A stretch of 34,274 bases of DNA, taken from assembly GCA_021847605.1 (NCBI GenBank), contig JAJZQN010000041.1, positions 1 to 34,274 on the forward strand, given 5' to 3'. The DNA is from Pseudomonadota bacterium. GTDB lineage: Bacteria; Pseudomonadota; Alphaproteobacteria; Sphingomonadales; Sphingomonadaceae. Positions 17,667 to 26,890 of this stretch are shown here, piece after piece. Both the position numbers and the translations under genes were made by a program. Numbering within the stretch: position 1 is the stretch's first letter; the number at the start of each line of letters is the position of its first letter. The notes under the pieces were generated by a model. That model did no database searches. It saw only the letters and a list, made by a program, of their open reading frames with translations, and was not told the origin of the DNA.

Positions 17667-18989
17667 TTGAACGACCTCAATGTCATCGATCGCTTCCTTC
17701 AGGCGTTCATCACCTACATCGACAGTGGGTTCGGACTGCTTGGGCCTGATGTCGGGTTCCTGACTGCGACGCTGATCGGCATCGACATCACGCTTGCCGG
17801 ACTGATCTGGGCGATGGGCGGCGAGAACAATGTCATCGGGCGATTCCTGCGCAAGATCCTGTACGTCGGCGCGTTCGCCTTCATCCTGAACAGCTTCTCT
17901 CGCCTAGCCGACATCATCTTCCGCTCGTTCACGCAGGCGGGCCTTACGGCCGGTGGCGGAACGCTCTCGCCCGATGACCTGCTCAAGCCCGGGCGGCTTG
18001 CGGGGACGGGCTTCTCGGCGGCATGGCCCCTGCTCGAACAGGCCAGCGAGATGGTCGGGTTCACCACCTTCTTCGACAATTTCCTGACGATCATCGTCCT
18101 GCTCTTCGCCTGGGCGCTGGTGATCGTCGCCTTTTTCATCCTCGCGGTGCAGATGTTCGTCTGTATCCTCGAGTTCAAGCTGACCACGCTGGCTGGCTTT
18201 ATCCTCGTGCCCTTCGCTCTCTGGAACCGAACGAGTTTCCTTGCCGAGCGCGTGCTGGGCAACGTCGTGAGCGCGGGCATCAAGGTGATGGTCCTTGCCG
18301 TCATCGTCGGCATTGGTTCGAACTTCTTCACCGAGTTCGCGCAAGCGCTCCAAGGCCAGGAGCCCGATATCGGCCAAGCCATGAGCCTCGTGCTCGCCAG
18401 CCTGTCGCTGTTTGGCCTCGGCATCTTCGGCCCGTCGGTCGCCTCGGGTCTTGTCGCCGGCGCACCGCAACTCGGTGCCGGCGCAGCGCTGGGTACTACG
18501 GTCGGCGCGGTCGGCGTGACCATGCTGGCCGGTGGCGCCGCTGCCGGTGGCGTGCGGGCGCTTGGCGGGGCAGCACTCGGCGCAGTGCGATCCGGCACGG
18601 CAATGGGGTCCGCGGTATCGACCGCCTACCATCTCGGTCGCGAAACCGCGGCCACGCCTTCGGTGGGCGCTGGATTTGGCGGCGTAGCGCGGGCCGCCGG
18701 CCATGCCGCGAAGTCCCGCGCCAGCAATGCGCTTGGGTTGGGCGAGGACGCAGCCGGCGGACGTCAGGCGGCATGGAACGCACTCAACGAGAACTCGACC
18801 CAGATTTTTTCGGCGTCGTCTCAGGGTCGTGAGGCCGGTGTTGGAGAAACCGGCACGCCCGCATGGGCACGCGCGATGCGCGACCAGCAGACCAATCGTC
18901 ACCGGCGTCAACTTGCCATCCACAGCATAAGCCAAGGCGACCGTGGCGGCGCCTCCGCCACCCCCGACATCAAGGAAAGGAACGACTGA
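17667..18989 (+). CDS. trbL: TrbL, VirB6-type polytopic channel protein
   Basis: This 440-residue inner-membrane protein has about six hydrophobic segments between residues 20 and 280, followed by an Ala/Gly-rich, probably flexible C-terminal third. The start is TTG at 17667 (first residues MNDLNVIDRFLQAF); AGGAAGG at 17653-17659, 7 bases upstream, supports it and no nearby ATG fits. The unusual start plus the preceding hairpin suggests its level may be set below that of trbE/J. Confidence 0.92.
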   Translation: MNDLNVIDRFLQAFITYIDSGFGLLGPDVGFLTATLIGIDITLAGLIWAMGGENNVIGRFLRKILYVGAFAFILNSFSRLADIIFRSFTQAGLTAGGGTLSPDDLLKPGRLAGTGFSAAWPLLEQASEMVGFTTFFDNFLTIIVLLFAWALVIVAFFILAVQMFVCILEFKLTTLAGFILVPFALWNRTSFLAERVLGNVVSAGIKVMVLAVIVGIGSNFFTEFAQALQGQEPDIGQAMSLVLASLSLFGLGIFGPSVASGLVAGAPQLGAGAALGTTVGAVGVTMLAGGAAAGGVRALGGAALGAVRSGTAMGSAVSTAYHLGRETAATPSVGAGFGGVARAAGHAAKSRASNALGLGEDAAGGRQAAWNALNENSTQIFSASSQGREAGVGETGTPAWARAMRDQQTNRHRRQLAIHSISQGDRGGASATPDIKERND

Positions 18990-18992
18990 GCC

Positions 18993-19829
18993 ATGTTCTT
19001 CAAACGAAGTGCGCAGCGCTACGGGCGCACACCACCTCCTGAGACACCGTACCAGCGTGCGGGCCAGCTCTGGGATGACCGGATCGGCTCTGCCCGGGTG
19101 CAGGCGCGCAACTGGCGGCTAATGGCGTTGGGATGCCTTGCGCTGGCCGCCGGCACCTCCGTCGGCCTTGCTTGGCAGTCGCTGCAAAGCCGCGTGACGC
19201 CCTATGTTGTGGAGGTCGATCGGCTTGGCGAGGCGCGGTCGGTTCAGGCTGCCGATGTCGATTACCGGCCGACCGACAGCCAAGTTGCGTGGTACCTGTC
19301 GCATTTCATTAGCAATGTCCGCTCGGTATCGCTCGACCCAGTTCTGATGCGCCGAGACTGGCTCGAAGCTTATGACTTCGCCACTAAGCGGGGCGCGCAA
19401 TTTCTAGGAGACTATGCCCGCTCTGCCGCGCCCTTCGCCAATCTCGGCGAGCGCACCGTGTCGGTGCAGGTCACGAGCGTCGTGCGGGCGTCGGACAAGT
19501 CGTTTCAGGTAAAATGGACCGAGACGGCCTACGAGCGTGGCTCGCAGTCCGGCACCGGTCGCTGGACCGCCATCCTCACCACCGTCACGCGTCCGCCGGT
19601 CTCGGCCGATGTACTGCGCAAGAACCCGCTTGGCATCTACGTCGATGCAATCGACTGGAGCCGCGAATTGGACGGCGACACCCGCGTGCCCCGTGCGCCT
19701 GCTGCGTTACCTGCCTACGCATCCTCGACTGCCGCAGGCTCGACCAGACTAGACCAGACCGATGTCCCCTCGACGCTCAGCCCGGCGCCCGAAACCCCGG
19801 CGGCCAACATCCAGGAGATACAGCCATGA
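18993..19829 (+). CDS. trbF: TrbF, VirB8-type inner-membrane protein
   Basis: This 278-residue protein has a cytoplasmic N-terminus with NPYQRA-like TPYQRAGQLWDDRIGSA, one membrane helix (about 42-64) and a periplasmic VirB8-like domain (about 70-230). The last 45 residues are Pro/Ala/Thr-rich and probably disordered. ATG 18993 follows an AAGGAAAGGA site. The stop overlaps trbG as ATGA. Confidence 0.94.
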   Translation: MFFKRSAQRYGRTPPPETPYQRAGQLWDDRIGSARVQARNWRLMALGCLALAAGTSVGLAWQSLQSRVTPYVVEVDRLGEARSVQAADVDYRPTDSQVAWYLSHFISNVRSVSLDPVLMRRDWLEAYDFATKRGAQFLGDYARSAAPFANLGERTVSVQVTSVVRASDKSFQVKWTETAYERGSQSGTGRWTAILTTVTRPPVSADVLRKNPLGIYVDAIDWSRELDGDTRVPRAPAALPAYASSTAAGSTRLDQTDVPSTLSPAPETPAANIQEIQP

Positions 19830-20665
19830 AGCCGACCACCCTCATAGCGCTTTCCAGCATTTTCGCCGCCATGCCGGCACTCGCCCAGCCGCAGGCGACT
19901 TCGGGAACGGTCCGTCATATCGCGAACGCAAACCGTGTCGCGACGTTCCGGCCAACGTCGTCCGGGTTCATCGGCGGCGCCCAGGTCTATCCCTGGACGG
20001 AGGGCACGATCTACACCGCCTACACGGCGCCCGGCTTGGTGACCGACATCGTCCTCCAGCCCGGTGAATCGCTGATCGCAGTGGCGAGCGGCGACACCGC
20101 ACGCTGGGTGATAGGCGATACCACCAGTGGCTCCGGCGAAACGAAGCAGACGCATCTGCTCGTGAAGCCCTTCTCGGTCGGTCTCGCTACCAATCTTGTC
20201 GTGACGACGGACCGTCGCACCTATCATGTTCGGCTTGTCAGCACTTTGGCGACCGCGCTGGCGTCGATGCGTTGGACCTACCCGCGGGATGAGTTGCTGG
20301 CGCTCCGTCGCAAAGCGGAAACCGAGCGAGCCGCCGCGCCAGTCGCGACGGGATTGTCGGTCGACACGCTCAACTTCAATTACACGATCAGCGGGGACAA
20401 GCCGAAGTGGCGTCCGATGCGTGCATTCGACGACGGCCAGCGCACCTATGTAGAGTTTCCCGCATTGCTAGGGAGCAGCGAGGCACCGCCCCTGTTCCTT
20501 GTCGGTAGCGACGGTAAGGCCGAACTGGTCAACTACCGGCTGAGTGGCCGTTTCTACATCGTCGACCGGATCATTGACGCCGCTGAACTCCGGCTCGGTC
20601 TAAAAAAGCAGAAAATCGTGCGCATCGACCGATTTACGCCACCGGCCAAACGGAGGGACTCATGA
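19826..20665 (+). CDS. trbG: TrbG, VirB9-type periplasmic/outer-membrane channel protein
   Basis: This 279-residue protein has a signal peptide (about 1-21, ending PALAQ), then a beta-rich VirB9/CagX domain with VYPWTEGTIYTAYTAPG, LQPGESLIAVASGDTARW and a C-terminal GRFYIVDRIIDAAELRLG segment. It would form the outer-membrane core with TrbI. The start ATG overlaps the trbF stop, and the stop overlaps the trbI start, both as ATGA. Confidence 0.94.
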   Translation: MKPTTLIALSSIFAAMPALAQPQATSGTVRHIANANRVATFRPTSSGFIGGAQVYPWTEGTIYTAYTAPGLVTDIVLQPGESLIAVASGDTARWVIGDTTSGSGETKQTHLLVKPFSVGLATNLVVTTDRRTYHVRLVSTLATALASMRWTYPRDELLALRRKAETERAAAPVATGLSVDTLNFNYTISGDKPKWRPMRAFDDGQRTYVEFPALLGSSEAPPLFLVGSDGKAELVNYRLSGRFYIVDRIIDAAELRLGLKKQKIVRIDRFTPPAKRRDS

Positions 20666-21855
20666 CCGAGACCGAGGCAACCGCGCCGGAGGCATCGAGG
20701 GTGGCGCCCCAAATCGTTCCGGCAAAACTCGATCCCGAGACCCTCGCTCTCCGTTCACGCCCGGCACGCGCAGTGCGCTTCCGCAAGGGTGCGATCATCA
20801 TCATAGCAGCGCTTGGGTCGGTCAGCCTGACGGGGATCGCCTGGATGGCGCTGAAGCCGCCGATGTTCATCAGGCAAGGCCAGGAGAGCGAGTTGTCCCA
20901 GCCCATGTCGAAACCGGCATCCGTCGCGCTCTCCGGCCTGCCGACCAGCTACGACGACGCGCCGAAACTCGGACCGCCGCTTCCAGGCGACCTTGGTCGG
21001 CCGATCCTGCGGGCGCTGCAAGAAGCAGAGGGCATAGCCCCATCCGATACCTCCAAAGCCGAACGCCAGCAGCATCTCGCCGATCTCAAGGCCGCACGGG
21101 AATCTGGATTGATGGCGCAAATGCAGTCGAACCGCGTTGCTCCGGTTTCTCTGGAAGTCGATCTCGCCCCAAGCGTGTCAGGTGCAATGCCAAGGCCAGT
21201 CGCAACTGGCACGCGCAAGGAGCAGTTCGCTTCCGCGCGGGATAACGACAGCAACCTCAACTCCGGCAATGTAGTTGCGCCGGTCTCCCCCAACAGCCTG
21301 CTTGCAGGCACCGTCATCTCGGCCAGCCTCATCACCGGTCTGAACTCCGACCTTCCCGGCATGGTCACAGCGCAGGTGACCCAGAACGTCTTCGACACGG
21401 TGACGGGCAAAATTCTGCTGGTGCCGCAGGGGTCCCGGTTGATCGGCAAATATGACTCCATCGTCGCGTTCGGCCAGTGTCGCGCGCTCGTCGTGTGGCA
21501 GCGCCTGATCCTGCCGGATGGCGGCTCGATCCGGCTCGACAATATGCCCGGGACCGATCCTTCTGGCTATTCGGGTGTCGCCGACAAGGTCAATTTTCAC
21601 ACTTGGACGCTTCTCAAGGGCGTTGCGATCGCCACTTTGCTCGGCATTGGCTCGGAACTGTCTATTTCGGGTAAAAGCGATCTGGTTCAGGCAATCCGCG
21701 AGTCCGCCCAGTCGAACACCGCCCGCGCTGGAGACCGGATCACACAGCGCAACCTCGACATCCAGCCGACCGTCACGATCCGGCCCGGGTCACCCGTTCG
21801 CCTTCTGGTGACCCGCGATCTCATCCTGGCACCCTATCAGAGCAGGACAAGCTGA
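20662..21855 (+). CDS. trbI: TrbI, VirB10-type channel protein
   Basis: This 397-residue protein spans from the inner membrane to the outer membrane. It has a short cytoplasmic part, one membrane helix (about 43-66), a long Pro-rich/low-complexity periplasmic stretch, and a C-terminal VirB10 beta-barrel domain (about 205-395) with LLAGTVISASLITGLNSDLPG and VPQGSRLIGKYDS. GGAGGG lies a few bases before the ATG, which overlaps the trbG stop. Confidence 0.95.
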   Translation: MTETEATAPEASRVAPQIVPAKLDPETLALRSRPARAVRFRKGAIIIIAALGSVSLTGIAWMALKPPMFIRQGQESELSQPMSKPASVALSGLPTSYDDAPKLGPPLPGDLGRPILRALQEAEGIAPSDTSKAERQQHLADLKAARESGLMAQMQSNRVAPVSLEVDLAPSVSGAMPRPVATGTRKEQFASARDNDSNLNSGNVVAPVSPNSLLAGTVISASLITGLNSDLPGMVTAQVTQNVFDTVTGKILLVPQGSRLIGKYDSIVAFGQCRALVVWQRLILPDGGSIRLDNMPGTDPSGYSGVADKVNFHTWTLLKGVAIATLLGIGSELSISGKSDLVQAIRESAQSNTARAGDRITQRNLDIQPTVTIRPGSPVRLLVTRDLILAPYQSRTS

Positions 21856-21856
21856 C

Positions 21857-22087
21857 ATGGTCGAACTCAAGCTAGGGAAGCTGCCCGACCGCACCCCGGT
21901 CAAGCTGACCATCACGATCACCCCCGACTTGCAGGCCAAGCTTCAAGCCTATGCTGCTGTATATGCCTCGAACTATGGCATTGAAGAACCGGTCGTGGAT
22001 CTTGTGCCAGCCATGCTGGCCGCGTTCCTCGACAGCGATCGCGGCTTCGTGCGATCGCGCGAAGCTGCGGCACGGAGGCAGAGATGA
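21857..22087 (+). CDS. DUF2274 protein
   Basis: This 76-residue protein begins LKLGKLPDRTPVKLTITITPDL, the signature of DUF2274, a small family regularly found immediately after trbI in alphaproteobacterial conjugative elements. Its function is unknown. The strand-helix-helix outline would suit a ribbon-helix-helix DNA-binding protein, which is inference only. It starts 1 base after the trbI stop and its own stop overlaps the next ATG (ATGA). Confidence 0.88.
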   Translation: MVELKLGKLPDRTPVKLTITITPDLQAKLQAYAAVYASNYGIEEPVVDLVPAMLAAFLDSDRGFVRSREAAARRQR

Positions 22088-22299
22088 TCGAACGCGCTTG
22101 GGAGAAGAAGATCGAGCCGCTCACCGTGCGTATATCGACAGCTGTTCGGATCACTGGCCTCAGTCGGTCTCGGATCTATGAACTCATCCAGTCCGGAGAC
22201 CTTGAAACAACAAAAGTCGGGCGAGCCACCTTGGTCCAGTATCGAAGCCTGAAGCTGCTGACGGAGAATACCAGTCCCGTCACTGAGGGACCGCCCTAA
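22084..22299 (+). CDS. Small helix-turn-helix (excisionase/MerR-like) protein
   Basis: This 71-residue protein contains RISTAVRITGLSRSRIYELI (about 16-35) followed by GDLETTKVGRATLVQYRSL, the winged helix-turn-helix pattern of excisionase-type DNA-binding domains. It is the last gene of the trb string, overlapping the DUF2274 gene by four bases. It could be an excision or regulatory factor of the element. Its stop directly abuts what may be an insertion sequence end (22300), so the C-terminus may be altered. Confidence 0.8.
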   Translation: MIERAWEKKIEPLTVRISTAVRITGLSRSRIYELIQSGDLETTKVGRATLVQYRSLKLLTENTSPVTEGPP

Positions 22300-22861
22300 C
22301 AGGTCGCGGAAAAAGGCGCCCCATGGTCGCCAGCGCCCCTAACCTCGCAGTTACGGGCGGAGGGGCTTGGCCATTTCAGGGTGAGATTGAGCGAGATCTG
22401 CCTTGTTCGGCCGGTCCTTGGCGCAATGAGCGGCATGACTAGGCCGCTGCCAGCAGTTTGGGTAGTCTGATTAGGTTGTAGGCGGCAGCCTTTCTTTTTC
22501 GGGCAATGGAGATGCTCCCAATGATGGAAGGTCTCGCCCCGGCTGCACGATAAGGACATCGGTCCTTTGGCTTCGCGATAGCCCCGCGCCTATGCGGCGA
22601 TTGTTTCCTACACCTGCCAGAAATGGCCTGCATCGGCAAATTAGCGGTTTTTGCCAAAAAGGTCGGTTAGGAGCTTGCCCGTATAGAGGACAGTTCGAAC
22701 ACCGCCTTGCTGGTGGCGATGGCTTGCCCCCCCATCAGGCAGCTTGGAGCGCGTACTCAGTCGGGGCGTACTCTTACCATCATCCAGCAGTGTCAACCAT
22801 TCGCGCTGCCCTGGCCGAGACGGGACATGACCATAGCCAGTGAGTCTGATAATAGGGATGG
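22300..22861. other. Non-coding stretch with insertion sequence debris
   Basis: This 560-bp segment holds no intact gene. It begins with AACAGGTCGCGGAAAAAGG, which resembles an insertion sequence terminal repeat. A transposase C-terminus fragment lies at 22439-22519 (- strand). The rest (22520-22861) has short frames that I do not recognise. Confidence 0.5.
22439..22519 (-). pseudogene. Transposase C-terminal fragment (IS5-type)
   Basis: The - strand reads ARKRKAAAYNLIRLPKLLAAA followed by a stop. AAYNLxRLPKLL is the usual C-terminal end of IS5-type transposases. The sequence upstream on that strand no longer resembles a transposase, so only the last 25 or so codons survive. Confidence 0.55.
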
Positions 22862-23692
22862 ATGACTTACAACACGGGCCCATATCCGTTCATCGCCAAG
22901 GGCGCGAGCGCGGAACTGTTCGATATTGGCGGGGGGCGGGCACTCAAGCTGTTTGGCGACAGCGTTTCTGACGAGATGATCGCGCGCGAGGCGGAGGTAT
23001 CCATCTGTGCCGGCGCCTGCGGCGTGCCGACCGCAGCGGCGATCGGGAGGCAGACATGGCAAGGTCGGCGGGGTATCATTTATCCTCGGCTTGAAGGCTC
23101 GACGCTGATGAACTGGATACGGCGCAACCCGATGCGAGCCGGCTGGGCGCTGGACCGGATGGGTGAAATCCAGGCTGCCATGCACAGGGCCGGCGAGCGG
23201 CGAGCAGGGGGCGGGACGCTGCGATCGCTCAAGCAGGTGCTTACGACCGATATCGCTTATGGTCCTGCACCCGCCGCGCTGCAACGGGTAGCCATCACCT
23301 ATCTGGAGACGCTACCCGACAGTGACGCATTGAGCCACGGCGACTTTCATCTGGGTAATGTCATGATGACGCCGCAGGGGATGATGGTGATCGACTGGTC
23401 GAAGGCGGCGACTGGCCATCCTGCAGCGGACGCCGTGCGATCCGAAATGTTGATGCGCTTTGGCATCGGGCCGAGCGATTGGGTGACAAACCTTTGGCGG
23501 GACTGGGCGGCGGGGCGGTTGCGCAAGAGCTATCTAAGATCGAGCGAGATAACCGCGCGGGACATGAACCAATGGCGCCCCGTCGTGGCGCTGGCCTGGC
23601 TGCGCGCACGCGACGCTGGGCGCAGCCAAGCGTTCATGGGCTATCTGGAAAAAGCGTTGCAGAGGAGCGGGATCGGTAGCCTGCGCCCCTGA
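22862..23692 (+). CDS. Phosphotransferase-family (APH/choline kinase-like) protein
   Basis: This 276-residue kinase-fold protein has a short N-lobe with ALKLF (Lys29 the likely ATP-contacting lysine) and a catalytic loop LSHGDFHLGNVM with His159, Asp161 and Asn166. Asp178 lies in VIDWSKA, the metal-binding DFG equivalent. These are the key residues of the aminoglycoside phosphotransferase/choline kinase superfamily, so it is probably active. Its substrate is unknown. Position next to capsule genes would suit phosphorylation of a sugar or polysaccharide component, and resistance is also possible. It converges on the UDP-glucose dehydrogenase gene with 6 bases between stops. ATG 22862 is the first start with the N-lobe intact; the ribosome site (ATAGGGATGG) is weak. 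Confidence 0.85.
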   Translation: MTYNTGPYPFIAKGASAELFDIGGGRALKLFGDSVSDEMIAREAEVSICAGACGVPTAAAIGRQTWQGRRGIIYPRLEGSTLMNWIRRNPMRAGWALDRMGEIQAAMHRAGERRAGGGTLRSLKQVLTTDIAYGPAPAALQRVAITYLETLPDSDALSHGDFHLGNVMMTPQGMMVIDWSKAATGHPAADAVRSEMLMRFGIGPSDWVTNLWRDWAAGRLRKSYLRSSEITARDMNQWRPVVALAWLRARDAGRSQAFMGYLEKALQRSGIGSLRP

Positions 23693-23698
23693 TGACAA

Positions 23699-24865
23699 TC
23701 AATTCGATCCGAAAAGATCTCGCGTGAAGATCTTGTCCGCCGCATCCTCTATATCCGGCGTCATGCGGTTGGCGATAATAATGTCGCATTCCTTTTTGAA
23801 CGCGCCAAGATCGCGCACCACCTGCGATCCGAAAAACGCATCTTCTTGCATCGCGGGCTCGTAGACCACGACCTTTATACCCTTGGCCTTGATCCGTTTC
23901 ATGATGCCCTGGATCGACGATTGGCGGAAATTGTCGGAGCCGGTCTTCATTACTAGGCGGAAGACACCGACTTTCTTCGGGCGCTTGGCGATGATTTGGT
24001 CGGCTAGAAAGTCCTTGCGCGTATGGTTGGCTTCCACGATCGCGCGAATGAGGTTCTGGGGCACCTCGGAATAGTTGGCGAGTAGCTGCTTGGTATCCTT
24101 GGGCAGGCAATAGCCGCCATAGCCGAAGCTCGGATTATTATAATGCGACCCGATCCGCGGATCGAGGCCGACGCCCGTAATGATCTGGCGCGAATCCATG
24201 CCATGGGCGATGGCATAGCTATCCAGTTCGTTGAAAAAAGCGACCCGCATGGCCAGATAGGTGTTGGCGAACAGCTTGATCGCTTCGGCTTCGCTCGGAT
24301 CGGTGAACAGGATTTCCACATCCTTCTTGACCGCCCCCTGCAACAGCAGGTCAGCAAAGATGCGAGCACGGTCCGACCGTTCGCCCACGATGATGCGCGA
24401 GGGATGGAGGTTGTCGTGGAGTGCCTGGCCTTCGCGCAGAAACTCCGGGCTGAAGATCACTTGGTCGGTGTCGAGGCGACGGCGCACGTCTTCCACGAAA
24501 CCGACTGGGATGGTCGATTTGATGACGATCGTCGCATCGGGGTTAGCCGCCTTGGCCGTGCGGATCACCGTTTCGACCGAGGAGGTGTCGAATTTGTTGG
24601 TGCCGACATCATAATTAGTCGGCGTCGCAACGAGCACATAATCGGCGCCGGCGAGGGCCTGTAGTGGATCGAGCGTGGCGGTGAGGTCGAGCGGGCGCGT
24701 GGCGAGGAAGTCTTCCAGTTCGGTATCGACGATCGGCGACTTGCGCGCATTCAGCATGTCGACCCGTGCCGCCATGATGTCGACAGCGATGACTTCATGA
24801 TGCTGCGCCAATAGGACGGCATTGGAAAGCCCGACATAGCCTAGGCCGAAAACCGCGATCTTCAT
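23699..24865 (-). CDS. ugd: UDP-glucose 6-dehydrogenase
   Basis: This 388-residue enzyme oxidises UDP-glucose to UDP-glucuronate with two NAD+, supplying an acidic sugar for surface polysaccharide. The N-terminal Rossmann motif is [10 protein letters not shown] (7-16). The central domain has the [14 protein letters not shown] helix, and the catalytic Cys253 lies in the family motif [12 protein letters not shown]. The C-terminal UDP-binding domain ends near 380. The length fits the short (about 388-residue) Ugd type. A GGGGAA ribosome site lies upstream of the ATG. It is the only - strand gene in the polysaccharide block. A related UDP-sugar dehydrogenase specificity (for example ManNAc or GalNAc) is less likely from the Cys-loop sequence. 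Confidence 0.92.
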   Translation of the reverse strand: MKIAVFGLGYVGLSNAVLLAQHHEVIAVDIMAARVDMLNARKSPIVDTELEDFLATRPLDLTATLDPLQALAGADYVLVATPTNYDVGTNKFDTSSVETVIRTAKAANPDATIVIKSTIPVGFVEDVRRRLDTDQVIFSPEFLREGQALHDNLHPSRIIVGERSDRARIFADLLLQGAVKKDVEILFTDPSEAEAIKLFANTYLAMRVAFFNELDSYAIAHGMDSRQIITGVGLDPRIGSHYNNPSFGYGGYCLPKDTKQLLANYSEVPQNLIRAIVEANHTRKDFLADQIIAKRPKKVGVFRLVMKTGSDNFRQSSIQGIMKRIKAKGIKVVVYEPAMQEDAFFGSQVVRDLGAFKKECDIIIANRMTPDIEDAADKIFTRDLFGSN

Positions 24866-24962
24866 CGTTCGTCATTCCCCGCATCACGCGAAATTTCCAC
24901 CGCACAGGGACAGCATGTGGGCTTCCCGGTGTATGCCTTTGGCGTCCCTGCGATGGAAGCGA

Positions 24963-25334
24963 TCAACTTACAATCTTTAATCGCAAGCTTACAGACGCCT
25001 TTTTCGCTCTGTCGAAAATATATATGATAAATGTTTCTATCCGATTGTGAGGCGGCCTGCGATCTTCGTGTCTTATCTGATTGGGGCCGTTTGCGTCTGC
25101 GTCAAGCTGCTTCCTCGACTTTGTGATCGTTCCCATGGACCACCCGCTTCTCTCCGCGGTCGGCGCCTCAACAATGCGCCGTAGCGGCCATTTGCGAGGC
25201 CGCCCGACATGCGGCGCTGGTGGCAGCAGTGGTTCCAGAACCGCTCGCTCGGCATCAGTCATATCACTTGGCAAAGCCAGTCTGGTTCGCGCATGAAGAG
25301 CGCGAGTGGTATCGGTCCACATCGTTGCATTCAC
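24963..25334 (-). pseudogene. IS5-family transposase, N-terminal fragment
   Basis: The first 57 codons (25334-25164; likely original start MWTDTT at 25322) match the usual N-terminus of IS5-type transposases of sphingomonads: DMTDAERAVLEPLLPPA then GRPRKWPLRRIVEA. After RIVEA the frame continues into about 65 unrelated residues down to a stop at 24963, so the DDE catalytic region is missing. It is a dead remnant created by deletion or rearrangement. Confidence 0.8.
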
Positions 25335-25759
25335 AGTAGTTTTTGGCGAAACCCATGAATCAGCGAAAGGTCAGGCCGTTAAGCTAACCTGCTGGTACTA
25401 CTCAACTTAATTTCCGATGAGGCTCCTATAGATCTTCCCCGCTGCGGCAAATCGTGGCGGAGGCGCCGCCTAATTGCAGGTACGCGTCCTGGGATTATTC
25501 GCAGCATCCCGATGCCGTCACAATTGCCCACGAGCTGCCCAAAACATGAGTGGTCAGACGGGGGAGAGATGCTCGCCACATTGTGAAACTCTCCGGAGGC
25601 GAACCGTGTGGTATGCGACAAATGCTTTTAACCTCTTATCCCCCTGTCGGATAAAGATTTAAATGACTTGGCAAATTTTCGCTTTGCGCGCATGAAGCGC
25701 GTAGCAATTGCGGGGGTGCCCTGTAATCCGCCACATCATTCCTTAAGCTCAGGCGAGAC
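25335..25759. other. 425 bp upstream region of the GDP-mannose genes, no gene seen
   Basis: No convincing gene is present on either strand. Small inverted repeats occur: TTATCC/GGATAA at 25636-25654 and GGAGAG/CTCTCC around 25563-25594. AT-rich stretches at 25655-25680 would suit a promoter for the downstream gene, but I cannot place -35/-10 boxes with confidence. Confidence 0.4.
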
Positions 25760-26845
25760 ATGATCAGCGATCCTATGAATATTGTTCCCGTCATCTTGTC
25801 GGGCGGATCGGGCACGCGGCTTTGGCCGGTTTCGCGACCTGAACGTCCCAAGCAGTTGCTGCCGCTGACCGCGGATCAGACCATGCTTCAGTTGACCGCT
25901 GTGCGGACCCAGAACTTTGCGGCCGCAGCCATTGGGCATCCGATCCTGGTGTCCAACGCCGCCCACGCCGACATTATCGACGAGCAGCTGAAACAAAGTG
26001 GTATAAACGATTATCAGGTCATCCTGGAACCGGTCGGTCGCAATACCGCTCCTGCCATCGCGCTGGCCGCGCTTGAAGCGCAGGCTGACGACGCACTGCT
26101 GGTGATGCCGAGCGATCATGTCATTGCCGACCTGCATGCTTTCCATGAAGCCATTGCCCGCGCCCTGCCGCTGGTCGCCAAGGGTTGGCTGGTGACGTTC
26201 GGCATCGCGCCTGATGGCCCGGAAACTGGCTATGGCTACATACAGATGGGCGATCTCTGCGGCGACGCCGTGCATGAAGTTGTGCGCTTCGTGGAAAAGC
26301 CCGACGTCTCAAAAGCGGAGCAGATGCTGGCGGAGGGTAATCACGCCTGGAACGCTGGGATTTTCCTTTTCCGTGCGGACGCCTATCTAGCCGCGATGAA
26401 AAAGCATCAGCCAACTATGATGGCTGCGGTGAAGGATTCGATGGAACGGGGCAAGCGGAATGGCGCGCACATCTTCCCAGACTCGATTACCTTCCATGAC
26501 TGTCCGTCGGATTCCGTCGATTATGCGATCATGGAGCGCGAAGCGCAGGTAGCTTGCGTGCCGGTCAGCATGGGATGGTCGGATGTCGGAAGCTGGGATT
26601 CCCTGCATGCCGTGAGTGCTCGCAGCACCGAGCAAAATGCCGTGCGAGGCGACGCCCTATTGCTGGGCGCGCGCAACTGCCTGATCCATAGCGACGGACC
26701 GCGGGTGACGCTGGTCGATGTTGACGATCTGATTGTCGTCGTGTCACGCGGCGAGATCATGGTCTTGAAGCGCGGGGAATCCCAGAAGGTGCGCAAGGTC
26801 ACCGAAGCCTTGAAGACGATCGCAGCAGCGGCAGCCAGCAACTGA
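25760..26845 (+). CDS. manC: Mannose-1-phosphate guanylyltransferase
   Basis: This 361-residue nucleotidyltransferase makes GDP-mannose from GTP and mannose-1-phosphate. The signature VILSGGSGTRLWPVSRPERPKQLLPL is at about 9-34, with FVEKPD (about 175) and GWSDVGSWDSL (about 271) as in ManC/AlgA proteins. It lacks the C-terminal phosphomannose isomerase cupin domain of the bifunctional enzymes (about 470 residues), so isomerase activity must come from elsewhere. ATG 25760 has AGG at 25751-25753; the in-frame ATG 25775 has a weaker site. The next gene, 45 bases on, makes its substrate. Confidence 0.94.
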   Translation: MISDPMNIVPVILSGGSGTRLWPVSRPERPKQLLPLTADQTMLQLTAVRTQNFAAAAIGHPILVSNAAHADIIDEQLKQSGINDYQVILEPVGRNTAPAIALAALEAQADDALLVMPSDHVIADLHAFHEAIARALPLVAKGWLVTFGIAPDGPETGYGYIQMGDLCGDAVHEVVRFVEKPDVSKAEQMLAEGNHAWNAGIFLFRADAYLAAMKKHQPTMMAAVKDSMERGKRNGAHIFPDSITFHDCPSDSVDYAIMEREAQVACVPVSMGWSDVGSWDSLHAVSARSTEQNAVRGDALLLGARNCLIHSDGPRVTLVDVDDLIVVVSRGEIMVLKRGESQKVRKVTEALKTIAAAAASN

Positions 26846-26890
26846 TTATATATTCTTGACCGTGCTCAAAGGCACGGCATTGGGAGATTT

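Noticed and set aside
22641..22883. Short - strand frame ending TGKLLTDLFGKNR
   Set aside because: It may be insertion sequence debris, but no known transposase motif could be identified, and it overlaps the kinase gene start.
25635..25654. TTATCC/GGATAA small inverted repeat upstream of manC
   Set aside because: A six-base stem is expected by chance in a 425-bp gap, and no T-run or promoter element accompanies it.
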